From the NCBI GenBank assembly GCA_002342805.1, contig DDQW01000077.1, positions 15,562 to 74,784 on the forward strand: a stretch of 59,223 nucleotides of DNA. The letters run 5' to 3'. The notes beneath the pieces were generated by a model. It worked only from the letters and a program-made list of their open reading frames with translations, ran no database searches and was not told the origin of the DNA. Every line of letters begins with the position of its first letter. The stretch's first letter is position 1. Shown here in pieces: positions 52,301-59,198 of the stretch. This stretch comes from Clostridiales bacterium UBA2432 (GTDB lineage: Bacteria; Bacillota; Clostridia; Lachnospirales; Vallitaleaceae). The position numbers and the translations under genes are program-made.

Positions 52301-52802
52301 CTCCGTAAACATTAACTCCACTACTTGTTGACGCAAGATAATAATCTCCCGCTACAATATCAAACGTTTTTTTGTTTAGATTTCCCCCAGGAGCATCCAT
52401 TTCTTCAATAAGGTTACCACTTAAGTCATATAATCCTAAAATTCGATCCGAACTAGAACTCGAACTCATCGCATAGACAACCACTTCCGCGTCTTGACTT
52501 ACAGTGAAATGAATTGATCGATATTCAACATTCCCTGTCCCGCCTAGTTTTATTCGCTTCGTAAAAATAGTACCGTCGTCGGCTACCTTTTCATTACTAT
52601 CAATTGTAACCTTTTTTTCTTCTGTTGCAGCGATTAGAAAATTACCCACTTGTTTTCCCGTGACTAGTTTTTCATCTTCTAAATCACTCGCTAATAGCAC
52701 AGATTGTATTTGTGCTTGTATCATAGTTACCGGAGTTGTAATACCAAAAATCAATACAACCACCATGATAAGGTTCATTACCTTTAACTGTTTTGCACAC
52801 AT
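49311..52802 (-). CDS. Secreted PL9 pectate lyase with C-terminal LysM
   Basis: A 1163-residue exported protein. The signal peptide lies in MCAKQLKVMNLIMVVV and ends after VTMIQAQ. Fibronectin-III-like and carbohydrate-binding-like domains fill roughly residues 40-720. A family 9 polysaccharide-lyase beta-helix follows (about 740-1090), with the catalytic-type Lys in NADGFAAKITVGEGNVFRGC and DDGWDLF next to it. It would cleave polygalacturonan by elimination, giving the unsaturated ends used by GH105. The last 51 residues are a LysM repeat (YRVLSGDTLSGIALEKYG, YIYIGQKLIIPE) that anchors it to peptidoglycan. AAAGGAG precedes the ATG at 52802; the open frame extends upstream but not as signal peptide. 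Confidence 0.93.
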   Translation of the reverse strand: MCAKQLKVMNLIMVVVLIFGITTPVTMIQAQIQSVLLASDLEDEKLVTGKQVGNFLIAATEEKKVTIDSNEKVADDGTIFTKRIKLGGTGNVEYRSIHFTVSQDAEVVVYAMSSSSSSDRILGLYDLSGNLIEEMDAPGGNLNKKTFDIVAGDYYLASTSSGVNVYGVSVLTGDAEEIVRSDWETVEHPVITEVTQEENNIKVAFELETSNDGADKAYVKMFDENNQELKAILVGKTANNEKSVTFSVDTSGLYQFQVMGHRNEETEGKESNIEEIYYVLPLEKTVIEVFNTAKKGVLVKWIEVTEAEEYEILYREVGGANYVSGGVFDGQEGYLTVLIEGKNYEISVRAIRGNDVTLSDAVIKRVKVEDEREWQFTYFGQSVSESRNTMEMIDPDELVFKLNSSTIKDDGVTIDGKGGKFTTFHDGVSYYYTVVDPTTENFELSATFTIDYINPTPDGQEGFGLLAMDSLGEYGVSSVNHYTNSAGVLATKFEEIIEDVKYTGKDVLGARFVTGITPEVLSSGDSAIAQNGKNESRAFGYEAEDFVQTGESYRLTLKKTNTGYHGYVEDEEEFILYGVDELLQLDKDNIYVGFAVARGCNVTINDVVFTTSNPKTDPVAIEKPAEKVKYTKKIDSPTTSGDEAYEFVYVSDVPGTLTVKNQHNQVVVDRVDILASADFVTEFTLEEGLNPYLVTFIPDKDYIPGENQVLDSYEPITMIHEVTYKSFNQEVIHVASNGVADGEGTIESPVDIYTATSFAQQGQTIELLEGVYSMPQSLVISRGINGTAEENIVLQAKAEKRAILDFTNADGGMVLWGNYWHIENIDITNTPGNTKGLQVAGHNNVISGVKAYNNGDTGIQISGTSAEPFEKWPTNNLILNCTSYDNIDPGQNNADGFAAKITVGEGNVFRGCIAYNNLDDGWDLFAKIETGPIGSVRIENSLAYNNGTLTDGTGNGDGNGFKLGGDGIAVEHILVDSIAYNNNNDGVTSNSNPAVVVKNIISYGNHGKNITLYGKGDGERKFVMDNVISMKGGKDDDISEMPELMSQGNYLYFGGETINKSGQKLRDNIFESTDITKTPVRALSGDIEMNGLFKILDEASDDSTSVSMDEPNVYRVLSGDTLSGIALEKYGRSQKWRVIYEANKETIKDPNYIYIGQKLIIPE

Positions 52803-52953
52803 TTTTTTATTCTCCTTTTTTAGCCGAAATTTTGTGTCTTTTCCTAAACTCTTCCTTTTTTTTATGCACTTTTTATAGTTGCTCACCTCCATAAATTGCA
52901 AAACAATATTTTTTTGGTTAAATAACACAATATTTTTTTGCATTTTAACCACT

Positions 52954-53004
52954 TTATCATATATATTTTATTTTTAACAAGCGCCAATATTTTAGAAGGT
53001 ACAT
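52954..53004 (-). promoter_or_regulatory. Pectin promoter module, copy before the PL9 gene
   Basis: Reading the plus strand: TTATCATA, 14 bp, AACAAG, 3 bp, CAATATTTTA, 2 bp, AGGTACAT. All 32 word positions match the copy at 49226-49278. On the minus strand TTGTTA can be the -35 box, with TAAAGT 18 bp downstream as a poor -10, as expected for an activated promoter. Confidence 0.7.
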
Positions 53005-53079
53005 TCCTTAACGTAATTTATAAAGCGTACATTTTTTTAAACGTACATAATTTATGCTAGACAGTTATTTTTATAATAC

Positions 53080-53110
53080 AAAAAAAAGCATAGCATCATA
53101 TAAAATGCTA
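53080..53110 (-). terminator. Terminator after the ParB-like gene
   Basis: On the minus strand TAGCAT-N8-ATGCTA is followed by GC and a run of eight T. A short stem, but well placed just after the ParB-like stop. Confidence 0.6.
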
Positions 53111-53125
53111 CACTTCATTTAGTCT

Positions 53126-53572
53126 TTATAATAAATAATCTGGTAACGTGGATTGAACAGATGATGCAATTTTGAATTTCTCTTCATGGATTGATGGCTT
53201 CGAATCTTTTTTAGGTTCAGCTTGAAATTCATGGCGAAGTTCTTCGATTTGCTTTTGGGTGATTCCTTTTATTAACTGACAGGGTATAAGATCCATGCCC
53301 AATTCTTTTGCAATTGCCAAACGTTTTCTTCCGGATATAAGCCTTAATGTATCTGACTTATCCACATAAACCATCAGCGGAACTAAAATTGTCCACTTTT
53401 TAATCGATTCCATCAACATTGGATCTAAAACAATTTCCTCATCTACTTCTAATTCCTTGCTTGGAATCTGTTGAAAGACCACTTGAATTCCACTCTTTTC
53501 CACGTCTTTAGTCTGGATATGGGATAAACCACCTTGATTCACTCGCTTCATACTACCTTTACTTATGGACAT
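53126..53572 (-). CDS. ParB N-terminal-domain protein lacking a DNA-binding domain
   Basis: A 148-residue protein that carries only the ParB/sulfiredoxin-type N-terminal fold: IPSKELEVDEEIVLDPMLMESIKKW, the nucleotide-binding-like ISGRKRLAIAKELG (Gly81-Arg84), and DLIPCQLI. The helix-turn-helix and dimer domains of true ParB (about 280 residues) are missing; a charged tail ends in PDYLL. It overlaps the ParA-like gene by 14 bp, so the two are made together. Without its own DNA-binding part it may be an adaptor that regulates the ParA-like ATPase or links it to a cargo. Its role in this locus is unknown. Confidence 0.85.
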   Translation of the reverse strand: MSISKGSMKRVNQGGLSHIQTKDVEKSGIQVVFQQIPSKELEVDEEIVLDPMLMESIKKWTILVPLMVYVDKSDTLRLISGRKRLAIAKELGMDLIPCQLIKGITQKQIEELRHEFQAEPKKDSKPSIHEEKFKIASSVQSTLPDYLL

Positions 53573-54380
53573 ACTGATCTACCTCCTTAGCAAGTGCTGC
53601 GTATTCATGTGCAGATCGCGCACTTTTTTTATAAGCACCGACAGGTTTGGAATTTTCCTGAGCCCATTCAATCATGCTGTCAATGCGAATATAGTTTTCA
53701 AAAACATGGGTATCTTCAAGAAGATATAAACTCTCTTGTGTCTGCTTAAAATATTTTTTGTTGGTATTTACCTTGGTCATAGCAATACCCAATAACATAA
53801 GGTTGGGGGCCATCTCACGAATTGCCTGTAAAAACTCAAACATATTGGCCAGTCCAAATAATCCCCATGGGCTGGCCTCCACGGGTATAATAACCTCATC
53901 CGATGCACATAAAAGATTAATCACCCATGTTCCAAGTGTCGGTGGCGCATCAATCAAAATATAATCATAGATTCCTGAGGCTTGAATTGTTTGAAGACAT
54001 TTCTTTACGATAAATTCCCGCTGCCATTTGGTAAACAACTCATATTCAATGCCGCTTATTAATGTTGACGACGGTATGATATCCAGGTTTTCATATTCTG
54101 TTTCATAAATATAATCCGTTAAATCCTGTTGTTTACTCACAGCCACATATAGATTTTTATCACTTTTGGCAATATCTAATACCACTTCTTCAGATAAAAA
54201 GGCAAGTGAAAGATTCAACTGCATGTCTCCATCAATCATAAGGACTTTTTTTCCCTGCTGCGAAAGGGCATACCCGATATTGGAACATGTCGTTGATTTT
54301 CCGCTACCACCTTTATTGTTGGCAAAACAAATCGTTTTTGTTGTTTTTATCATGTCCTTATCTGTCTCCTTCTCATTCAA
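53559..54380 (-). CDS. ParA/MinD-family ATPase
   Basis: A 273-residue deviant-Walker ATPase. The Walker A' motif KGGSGKST is at residues 23-30 with the signature Lys, switch I VLMIDGDMQLNLS near 55, and Walker B YILIDAPP near 135, so all family residues for ATP-driven dimerisation are present. Such proteins form gradients on the nucleoid or membrane to position plasmids, chromosomes, chemoreceptor arrays or carboxysomes. The ATG overlaps the GH43 stop by 4 bp (ATGA); MIKTTK at codon 10 is an alternative start. It is encoded between a GH43 enzyme and the surface PL9 lyase, far from any visible parS or origin. Confidence 0.92.
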   Translation of the reverse strand: MNEKETDKDMIKTTKTICFANNKGGSGKSTTCSNIGYALSQQGKKVLMIDGDMQLNLSLAFLSEEVVLDIAKSDKNLYVAVSKQQDLTDYIYETEYENLDIIPSSTLISGIEYELFTKWQREFIVKKCLQTIQASGIYDYILIDAPPTLGTWVINLLCASDEVIIPVEASPWGLFGLANMFEFLQAIREMAPNLMLLGIAMTKVNTNKKYFKQTQESLYLLEDTHVFENYIRIDSMIEWAQENSKPVGAYKKSARSAHEYAALAKEVDQYVHK

Positions 54381-55774
54381 AATGCAGAGCTTATATCATC
54401 AAAAAGAATAGCTTCGATCTCAATAGAACCGCTTCCTTCATATCGTAAATACAGGGGATTCTCACCATGTAAAACAAACTCCACTGATAAGCTTACTGTC
54501 CATTCGTCTTTTGCTTGAATCGGAATAAAGGCATCAGAAAACAATTGAATACGTCCTTCTCCGGTTCCGCGATAGCTTACTGAACATCTCGTTTTTCCTG
54601 AAAAATCAAAATATTTGAATCCAACCGTCGTATCCTTTGTAATATTGGTAATGTAATGCCTTTCATCTTCATGCGTAATATAGGGATAGTCCCATGTTGG
54701 TCTTTGTCGCAATAGATTAGGCATCTTTCCATGAGATAGTGTTGAGCATATGGCCGCACTATATCGCCCCTTCGGATTTAGGGGTTTTCCGTTAAGTCCA
54801 CAGGAGGTAATCTCAACCTGTTCAATCTTGCCTTCCTCATCAATGACAATGGGTTCTGCGCATCCCTGGCGACTAAATTGATGTCCATGAGTATGTCGAT
54901 GATAAAAAACATACCATTGATTGTTAATGCATTCAATACCACCATGATTATTACCAACAATCGCCACCTTGTCCTCTTCCATACGGCCTTTATATCCAAT
55001 ATCACCATTAGAAACAATCGTCCCTTGATATACAAAGCCTTTGTCCGGATATGCACTTATTGCATAGCATAATTCATGAGAGAGCACGGATGAGTATATT
55101 AAATAAAACATACTGTCAATTTTACGAATTGAGGGTGCTTCAAAATATTCGTGTCCTTCAAATCCTGTTCCTTGGCTATATGCTTCACTCGGTAAGACAA
55201 TTTTAGGCCCCTGCTTTACTGTTAACATATCTTGTTCCAATTCTATAAAGCTACAGCCAAGGATTTTGTCTCGACTAGGAAACCCAGGAATATTAATGTT
55301 CGTCGGCGAAAATCCATAATATACATAAACTTTTCCATCGTCATGGAGTACAGCCGGATCAAAAGGAAAATTTTCTTCCAAAAATTGGCCCGAAGGATAG
55401 GCCACATACCCTAAAAACTCATATGTTCCACTCGGCCTATCTGATACCGCAACTGAGATTTTACTTAATCCGTTCAAGCAGTAGTAGAGATAAAACCGTC
55501 CATCCGGTCCTTGGCAAACATCCGGTGCATAGAGCATCATTTTACCCTCTACATTTGCGGGGTCTTGTTCTTTTTTATAAATAACCCCTTCGTAGGTCCA
55601 CTGGGTTAAATCATCAACGGGCGCCGAGTAAGCCACGTAATCAAGCAGACAAAAGGCCTCTCCGTTCTCCTTATCATGGGACCCAAATACATATACACGA
55701 TTACCAAACACATGGGGTTCTCCATCCGGAATATATTCATTTAAAGGTAAATATGGATTCACAATCTGTTTCAT
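54377..55774 (-). CDS. GH43-family glycosidase with C-terminal carbohydrate-binding domain
   Basis: A 465-residue cytoplasmic enzyme of the GH43/arabinosidase type. General base Asp17 (IPDGEPHVF), modulator Asp139 (FPFDPAVL) and acid Glu212 (YFEAPSIRK) are all in place. The last 120 residues look like a CBM6-type beta-sandwich (KYFDFSGKTRCSVSYRG, LRYEGSGSIEIEAILFDD). It probably releases arabinose or xylose from pectic side chains. The ATG at 55774 follows AGAGAGGATATGCT; earlier codons in frame are in the promoter. It leads an operon with the ParA- and ParB-like genes. Confidence 0.92.
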   Translation of the reverse strand: MKQIVNPYLPLNEYIPDGEPHVFGNRVYVFGSHDKENGEAFCLLDYVAYSAPVDDLTQWTYEGVIYKKEQDPANVEGKMMLYAPDVCQGPDGRFYLYYCLNGLSKISVAVSDRPSGTYEFLGYVAYPSGQFLEENFPFDPAVLHDDGKVYVYYGFSPTNINIPGFPSRDKILGCSFIELEQDMLTVKQGPKIVLPSEAYSQGTGFEGHEYFEAPSIRKIDSMFYLIYSSVLSHELCYAISAYPDKGFVYQGTIVSNGDIGYKGRMEEDKVAIVGNNHGGIECINNQWYVFYHRHTHGHQFSRQGCAEPIVIDEEGKIEQVEITSCGLNGKPLNPKGRYSAAICSTLSHGKMPNLLRQRPTWDYPYITHEDERHYITNITKDTTVGFKYFDFSGKTRCSVSYRGTGEGRIQLFSDAFIPIQAKDEWTVSLSVEFVLHGENPLYLRYEGSGSIEIEAILFDDISSAF

Positions 55775-55808
55775 AGCATATCCTCTCTTCATAAAATTCG
55801 TTACATCT

Positions 55809-55837
55809 ATTTTAAGTGAACCCACTTACTATTACAA
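55809..55837 (-). promoter_or_regulatory. Promoter of the GH43-parA-parB operon
   Basis: On the minus strand TTGTAA (55832-55837), a 17-bp spacer and TAAAAT (55809-55814). The words ACAAG-N4-ATATT around the -35 (plus-strand reading) resemble part of the pectin promoter module. Confidence 0.7.
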
Positions 55838-55880
55838 GCCTTATATTTGAATATATATATTATGAAATTTGTATAGTCAA

Positions 55881-55937
55881 GACTATTATAGTTACGACTA
55901 TGCTAATCTTGACTATGTTATCCGACTATGTTATATT
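55881..55937 (+). promoter_or_regulatory. Promoter with four GACTAT repeats
   Basis: TTGACT (55909-55914), a 17-bp spacer and TATATT (55932-55937). GACTAT occurs at 55881, 55896, 55911 and 55924, at intervals of 15, 15 and 13 bp, within the promoter and just upstream. TAGTC-AA-GACTA forms an inverted repeat at the left end. Confidence 0.75.
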
Positions 55938-55964
55938 ATGAATATACGAATGGAGGTTGACGAA

Positions 55965-57362
55965 ATGTTTATTGGCAGAACGAATGAACTTACATATTTA
56001 AATGAAAAATATTCAAGTTCACAGAGCGAGTTCATTGTATTATACGGAAAACGGCGTATTGGTAAAACTGAATTACTCAAAGAATTTGTTCATGATAAAA
56101 AACATATTTTTTATGCAGGAAATCAGATTACCGATTTTATGCAGCTCAAACGAATTACACCGTTAATCACAAAACATTTTAATCAAAAAATATACAGCGA
56201 TAGCTTTGACGGATGGGAAAATCTATTTATATATATCAGTGAACAGTTATCCCCTCATGAAAAAACGGTTCTTGTATTTGATGAGTTTCCATATATGGTT
56301 GAAGCCAATACAAGCATCCCTTCTATCCTTCAATCTAGCTGGGATCATATGCTCAAAGACAAAAATATTATGCTCGTTATCTGCGGTTCCTCCATGAGCT
56401 TCATGGAAAAAGATATCTTAAGCGAAAAAAATCCTTTATATGGAAGAACTACCGGTGTCTTAAAACTAAATGAAATGGATTTTCTATCTGCTAGAGGATT
56501 TATGCCCGGTTTGACAATCAATGAACAAATTGCCTATTACAGTATTTTTAGTGGTGTTCCATATTATTTAAGTTTAATTAATAGCCATTTAACACTACAA
56601 GAAAATGTAGTCGCAAATATAATGGGTAACGGCTCCGTTCTGTTTAATGAGCCCGAATTTCTTCTTAAACAAGAACTTCGAGAAGTCAATGTATATAATG
56701 CCATTATCTCTACAATTGCTTTGGGAAAAACAAAGTCCAATGAGATTTCACAATTAACCGGTGTGGACAAAAACAAATTACCCTATTATCTTAATAGTCT
56801 CATAAATCTCGGCATCATAAAAAAAGAATTTCCAAGCACAATTAAAACAAAAGAATTAACTAAGTCTCGTGCCGGAATTTATATTTTAAATAGTAGCTTT
56901 TTTAAATTTTATTATCGCTTTATCTATTCCTACATTTCAGAACTAATGGATAGAAATATAGATATTTTATATGAAGATCTTATTGAGCCACAATTGTCAG
57001 AATTTATAGGACACACCTTTGAAGATATTGCGATTTCGTATCTTCGTTCGATTAATGGAAGCAATACGTTACCTCTTCGCTTCGTTAAGATTGGAAGATG
57101 GTGGAACAGAGGCACTGAGATTGATATTGTCGGTTATGATTTAAAAAACAACTATGTATTTGGTGAATGCAAATGGAGAAATGAAAAGATGGGAATGAAC
57201 GTTTTGAAGCAACTACAAGAAAAAAGCCTCAGCGTAACGCGCCATACATCGCAAAAATATTATGCGCTTTTTTCCAAGTCAGGGTTTACAAAAGAATTAG
57301 AAGACCTGGCCAAACTCGACTCAAATCTTCTTCTTTTTGATTTTTCAACATTATTTAAATAA
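55965..57362 (+). CDS. Archaeal-type ATPase with DUF234/nuclease-like C-terminus
   Basis: A 465-residue P-loop ATPase. MFIGRTNELTYLNEKY opens the STAND-related ATPase domain, Walker A is YGKRRIGKTELL (about 30-41), Walker B VLVFDEFPYM, and CGSSMSFM resembles sensor 1. A winged helix follows (ISQLTGVDKNKLPYYLNSL), then a DUF234-type C-terminus with a PD-(D/E)XK-like pattern EIDIVGYD...FGECKW. I chose the ATG at 55965 because GGAGGTTG lies upstream and the longer frame would cover the promoter. The family is common, of unknown role, and sometimes linked to genome defence. It is transcribed alone. Confidence 0.9.
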   Translation: MFIGRTNELTYLNEKYSSSQSEFIVLYGKRRIGKTELLKEFVHDKKHIFYAGNQITDFMQLKRITPLITKHFNQKIYSDSFDGWENLFIYISEQLSPHEKTVLVFDEFPYMVEANTSIPSILQSSWDHMLKDKNIMLVICGSSMSFMEKDILSEKNPLYGRTTGVLKLNEMDFLSARGFMPGLTINEQIAYYSIFSGVPYYLSLINSHLTLQENVVANIMGNGSVLFNEPEFLLKQELREVNVYNAIISTIALGKTKSNEISQLTGVDKNKLPYYLNSLINLGIIKKEFPSTIKTKELTKSRAGIYILNSSFFKFYYRFIYSYISELMDRNIDILYEDLIEPQLSEFIGHTFEDIAISYLRSINGSNTLPLRFVKIGRWWNRGTEIDIVGYDLKNNYVFGECKWRNEKMGMNVLKQLQEKSLSVTRHTSQKYYALFSKSGFTKELEDLAKLDSNLLLFDFSTLFK

Positions 57363-57376
57363 ATTCTCTTTTATGT

Positions 57377-57841
57377 TTACTTTTTTCTATACTCAATATG
57401 ATGCGTTTTGCACCATTCCATGGCTATTTCTTCATACCTTGCATCCCTATATCCATACCACGCATCTTGAAGATCATATTGATGGACTTTGTCCTTAAAT
57501 CGTCGGAACGCTCCACGACCTTCAATTGCTTCCCACAGGACGCTACTTGCTTTTTCATCATCTATCGTCATTATAAAACCTTCCATCATTCGATATTCAT
57601 CAATATCTTCTTTGTTCGGAAGATCTATAAATGCTCCATCAGGATTATCAATCAATTCGTTCGCCAGTAAAACGCTCTCTCGCTGCCACTCCGGCAACCT
57701 ATCAAGATCCACTTCGTTTTCCGCATATCGGATTTCTTCTTCTGTTAACATGACAACCGATTTACTTTTGACATGATAATAATAATGACTGTCTTCACTT
57801 TGAAACTCCATACCTTCAATAACATCATCAATGGTAATCAT
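57377..57841 (-). CDS. UPF0158-family protein
   Basis: A 154-residue cytosolic protein of UPF0158: DDVIEGMEFQSEDSHYYYHV, TEEEIRYAEN, FIDLPNKEDIDEYRMMEGF, GRGAFRRFKDKVHQYDL and AWYGYRDARYEEIAMEWC. The family is uncharacterised. The ATG at 57841 follows AAAGGGAG; a longer frame would run through the 21-bp inverted repeat upstream and is unlikely. It converges on the ATPase gene, with 14 bp between the stops. Confidence 0.88.
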   Translation of the reverse strand: MITIDDVIEGMEFQSEDSHYYYHVKSKSVVMLTEEEIRYAENEVDLDRLPEWQRESVLLANELIDNPDGAFIDLPNKEDIDEYRMMEGFIMTIDDEKASSVLWEAIEGRGAFRRFKDKVHQYDLQDAWYGYRDARYEEIAMEWCKTHHIEYRKK

Positions 57842-57866
57842 AAGCTCACTCCCTTTTATTTTAGTG

Positions 57867-57917
57867 TAATGCAAACAGCTGTAAAATTCAACGAATATTT
57901 TACAGCTGTTTGCATTA
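57867..57917. repeat. 21-bp perfect inverted repeat with 9-nt loop
   Basis: Arms of 21 nt (core GCAAACAGCTGTAAAAT and its complement) around TCAACGAAT. It lies between the KamA-family stop and the UPF0158 start. Neither strand has a long T run after it, so it is not a standard terminator; it could be an operator, an mRNA processing hairpin or a small repeat element. Confidence 0.75.
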
Positions 57918-57933
57918 TTTGTCATAAATCATT

Positions 57934-59007
57934 CTATTCTTTTATATTGGGTAATTGTGTTCTTTCACCTCGATGATTCATCAGTGTATAGTTTTCATCG
58001 TCTTTGTCAACGAAGTAATAATTTGGCATTAGTGGAATCTTTCCAATGTTGGTTGCCACAACATACATTGGTTGAGCTAGTCCTGTCGTATGACCTCTTA
58101 GTGCATCGCGAATCAGTTCTGCACCTTTTTCAACTGGTGTTCTGAAATGGTCTATTCCCGGTGCCGGCTCACAATAAAAGACGTAGTAAGGTTTAATTCG
58201 AATGGAAAGTAATTTTTGATGCAATCGTTTAAACGTATCTATATCATCGTTGATTCCTTTTAAAAGTACTGCTTGATTACCGACATTAATTCCGCATTCC
58301 ATCAGCTTATACACTGCTTTTGCTGTTTCTTCAGTAATTTCTTTGGGATGATTGCATTGTGTATTAATCCAAATAGGTACTCTATGGTATCCTTTTAATA
58401 CATTCATTAAGTCTTCGGTAATTCTTTGCGGCATGACAATCGGAGTCCGCGTACCAAATCGAATCATTTCTACGTGCTCAATTTTCCTTAATTCTGAAAT
58501 AATGTATGCAATTTTCTCATCACTTAGTAAAAATGGGTCACCACCAGTAACCAGAACATCTCTGACTTCATCATGTTCCTTGATCCATTTGATGCCTTCG
58601 TCGACATCAAAGCGAAGGGATAGGTCTTGATCAACAACTAATTCTTTTCTAAAACAATGCCGACAATAAATACCGCATACGTCAATAACCGTAAATGCAA
58701 CACGGTCTTTATATTGCCTTGCTATACAATCCGGTCGCGATTCTTCAGTGTCCCTGTTTTCTTTCCATACTAAGTAATTATCCAGTCCATAGACATTCTT
58801 GTTCTCTCCTAATGAAGGAATCACCTGTCTCCGTATCGGACAGTTTGGATCGTCTGCATCCATCAGCGATGCAAAATAAGGTGTTGTCCCCCATTTTGTA
58901 TTTAGCGTCAATATCGCTTCGCGTTCATCATCCGTAATGTTGATGAACTTTTCCAGTTCTTCAAGGGTATTAACAAAATTGTTTAATTGCTTTTCCCATT
59001 CTTTCAT
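57934..59007 (-). CDS. KamA-family radical SAM aminomutase-like protein
   Basis: A 357-residue radical S-adenosylmethionine enzyme related to lysine 2,3-aminomutase and EpmB. The cluster motif is Cys111-x3-Cys115-x2-Cys118 (CGIYCRHC). A barrel follows with LVTGGDPFLLSDEKIAYI, and ATNIGKIPL near the C-terminus carries a likely pyridoxal-phosphate lysine (about 323), although the usual Gly-rich loop before it is altered. The protein is shorter than true lysine aminomutase (about 416). The reaction could be on free or protein-bound lysine, or another amino acid. GAGAGG precedes the ATG. The gene has its own promoter and a leader with a strong terminator hairpin. Confidence 0.9.
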   Translation of the reverse strand: MKEWEKQLNNFVNTLEELEKFINITDDEREAILTLNTKWGTTPYFASLMDADDPNCPIRRQVIPSLGENKNVYGLDNYLVWKENRDTEESRPDCIARQYKDRVAFTVIDVCGIYCRHCFRKELVVDQDLSLRFDVDEGIKWIKEHDEVRDVLVTGGDPFLLSDEKIAYIISELRKIEHVEMIRFGTRTPIVMPQRITEDLMNVLKGYHRVPIWINTQCNHPKEITEETAKAVYKLMECGINVGNQAVLLKGINDDIDTFKRLHQKLLSIRIKPYYVFYCEPAPGIDHFRTPVEKGAELIRDALRGHTTGLAQPMYVVATNIGKIPLMPNYYFVDKDDENYTLMNHRGERTQLPNIKE

Positions 59008-59024
59008 ATTTTCCTCTCTTTCTT

Positions 59025-59064
59025 AAAAAAAAGCGCTCTAACTCAATTAAGAGTTAGAGCGCTT
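59025..59064 (-). terminator. Terminator hairpin just upstream of the KamA-family gene
   Basis: AAGCGCTCTAACTC and its complement with a 6-nt loop (59031-59064), followed on the minus strand by eight T. It lies only about 18 bp before the start codon of the downstream gene and after a strong promoter, so it must either end a small RNA or act as a regulated attenuator. Confidence 0.9.
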
Positions 59065-59198
59065 AAACTTCGTATAAGCCCCAGTTCTATTACTGCTCTG
59101 ATTTTTCACCACATTTTCTTCATACAATAAATACTCATGCAGCTACTTTACCACTACTTCGCGTCAATAATTTTATCATATATACAAAAGTATGTCAA
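59065..59198 (-). promoter_or_regulatory. Promoter and leader RNA upstream of the KamA-family gene
   Basis: On the minus strand TTGACA (59193-59198), a 17-bp spacer and TAAAAT (59170-59175) form a near-consensus promoter. The leader of about 100 nt before the hairpin matches no riboswitch I recognise. It holds a possible ten-codon peptide frame (MSIYCMKKMW, about 59103-59135), with a weak ribosome binding site. Confidence 0.65.

Larger units (their letters stand above)
52803..53125 (-). promoter_or_regulatory. Leader and control region of the PL9 gene
   Basis: A 323-bp gap. It holds the terminator of the ParB-like gene on the right, the pectin promoter module in the middle, and a transcribed leader of about 150 bases before the PL9 start. 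Three ATGTAC words occur on the minus strand (ending near 53004, 53033 and 53048) and may be activator sites. Confidence 0.55.

Noticed and set aside
53126..54380. Chromosomal origin region marked by ParA and ParB
   Set aside because: No dnaA, gidB, rpmH or DnaA boxes are nearby and the ParB-like protein lacks its DNA-binding domain.
55871..55940. CRISPR-like array from the repeated GACTAT words
   Set aside because: Repeats are only 6 bp at 13-15 bp steps with no spacers of usual size and no cas genes.
55869..55964. 32-codon N-terminal extension of the DUF234-type ATPase
   Set aside because: It translates the GACTAT repeat promoter; the ATG at 55965 has a strong ribosome binding site and the family N-terminus.
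57867..57917. Rho-independent terminator for the KamA-family or ATPase gene
   Set aside because: No T run follows the stem on either strand, and the ATPase gene ends 500 bp away beyond another gene.
59065..59165. Lysine riboswitch or T-box before the KamA-family gene
   Set aside because: The leader is too short for a lysine riboswitch and has no T-box consensus; I could not match it to any RNA family.
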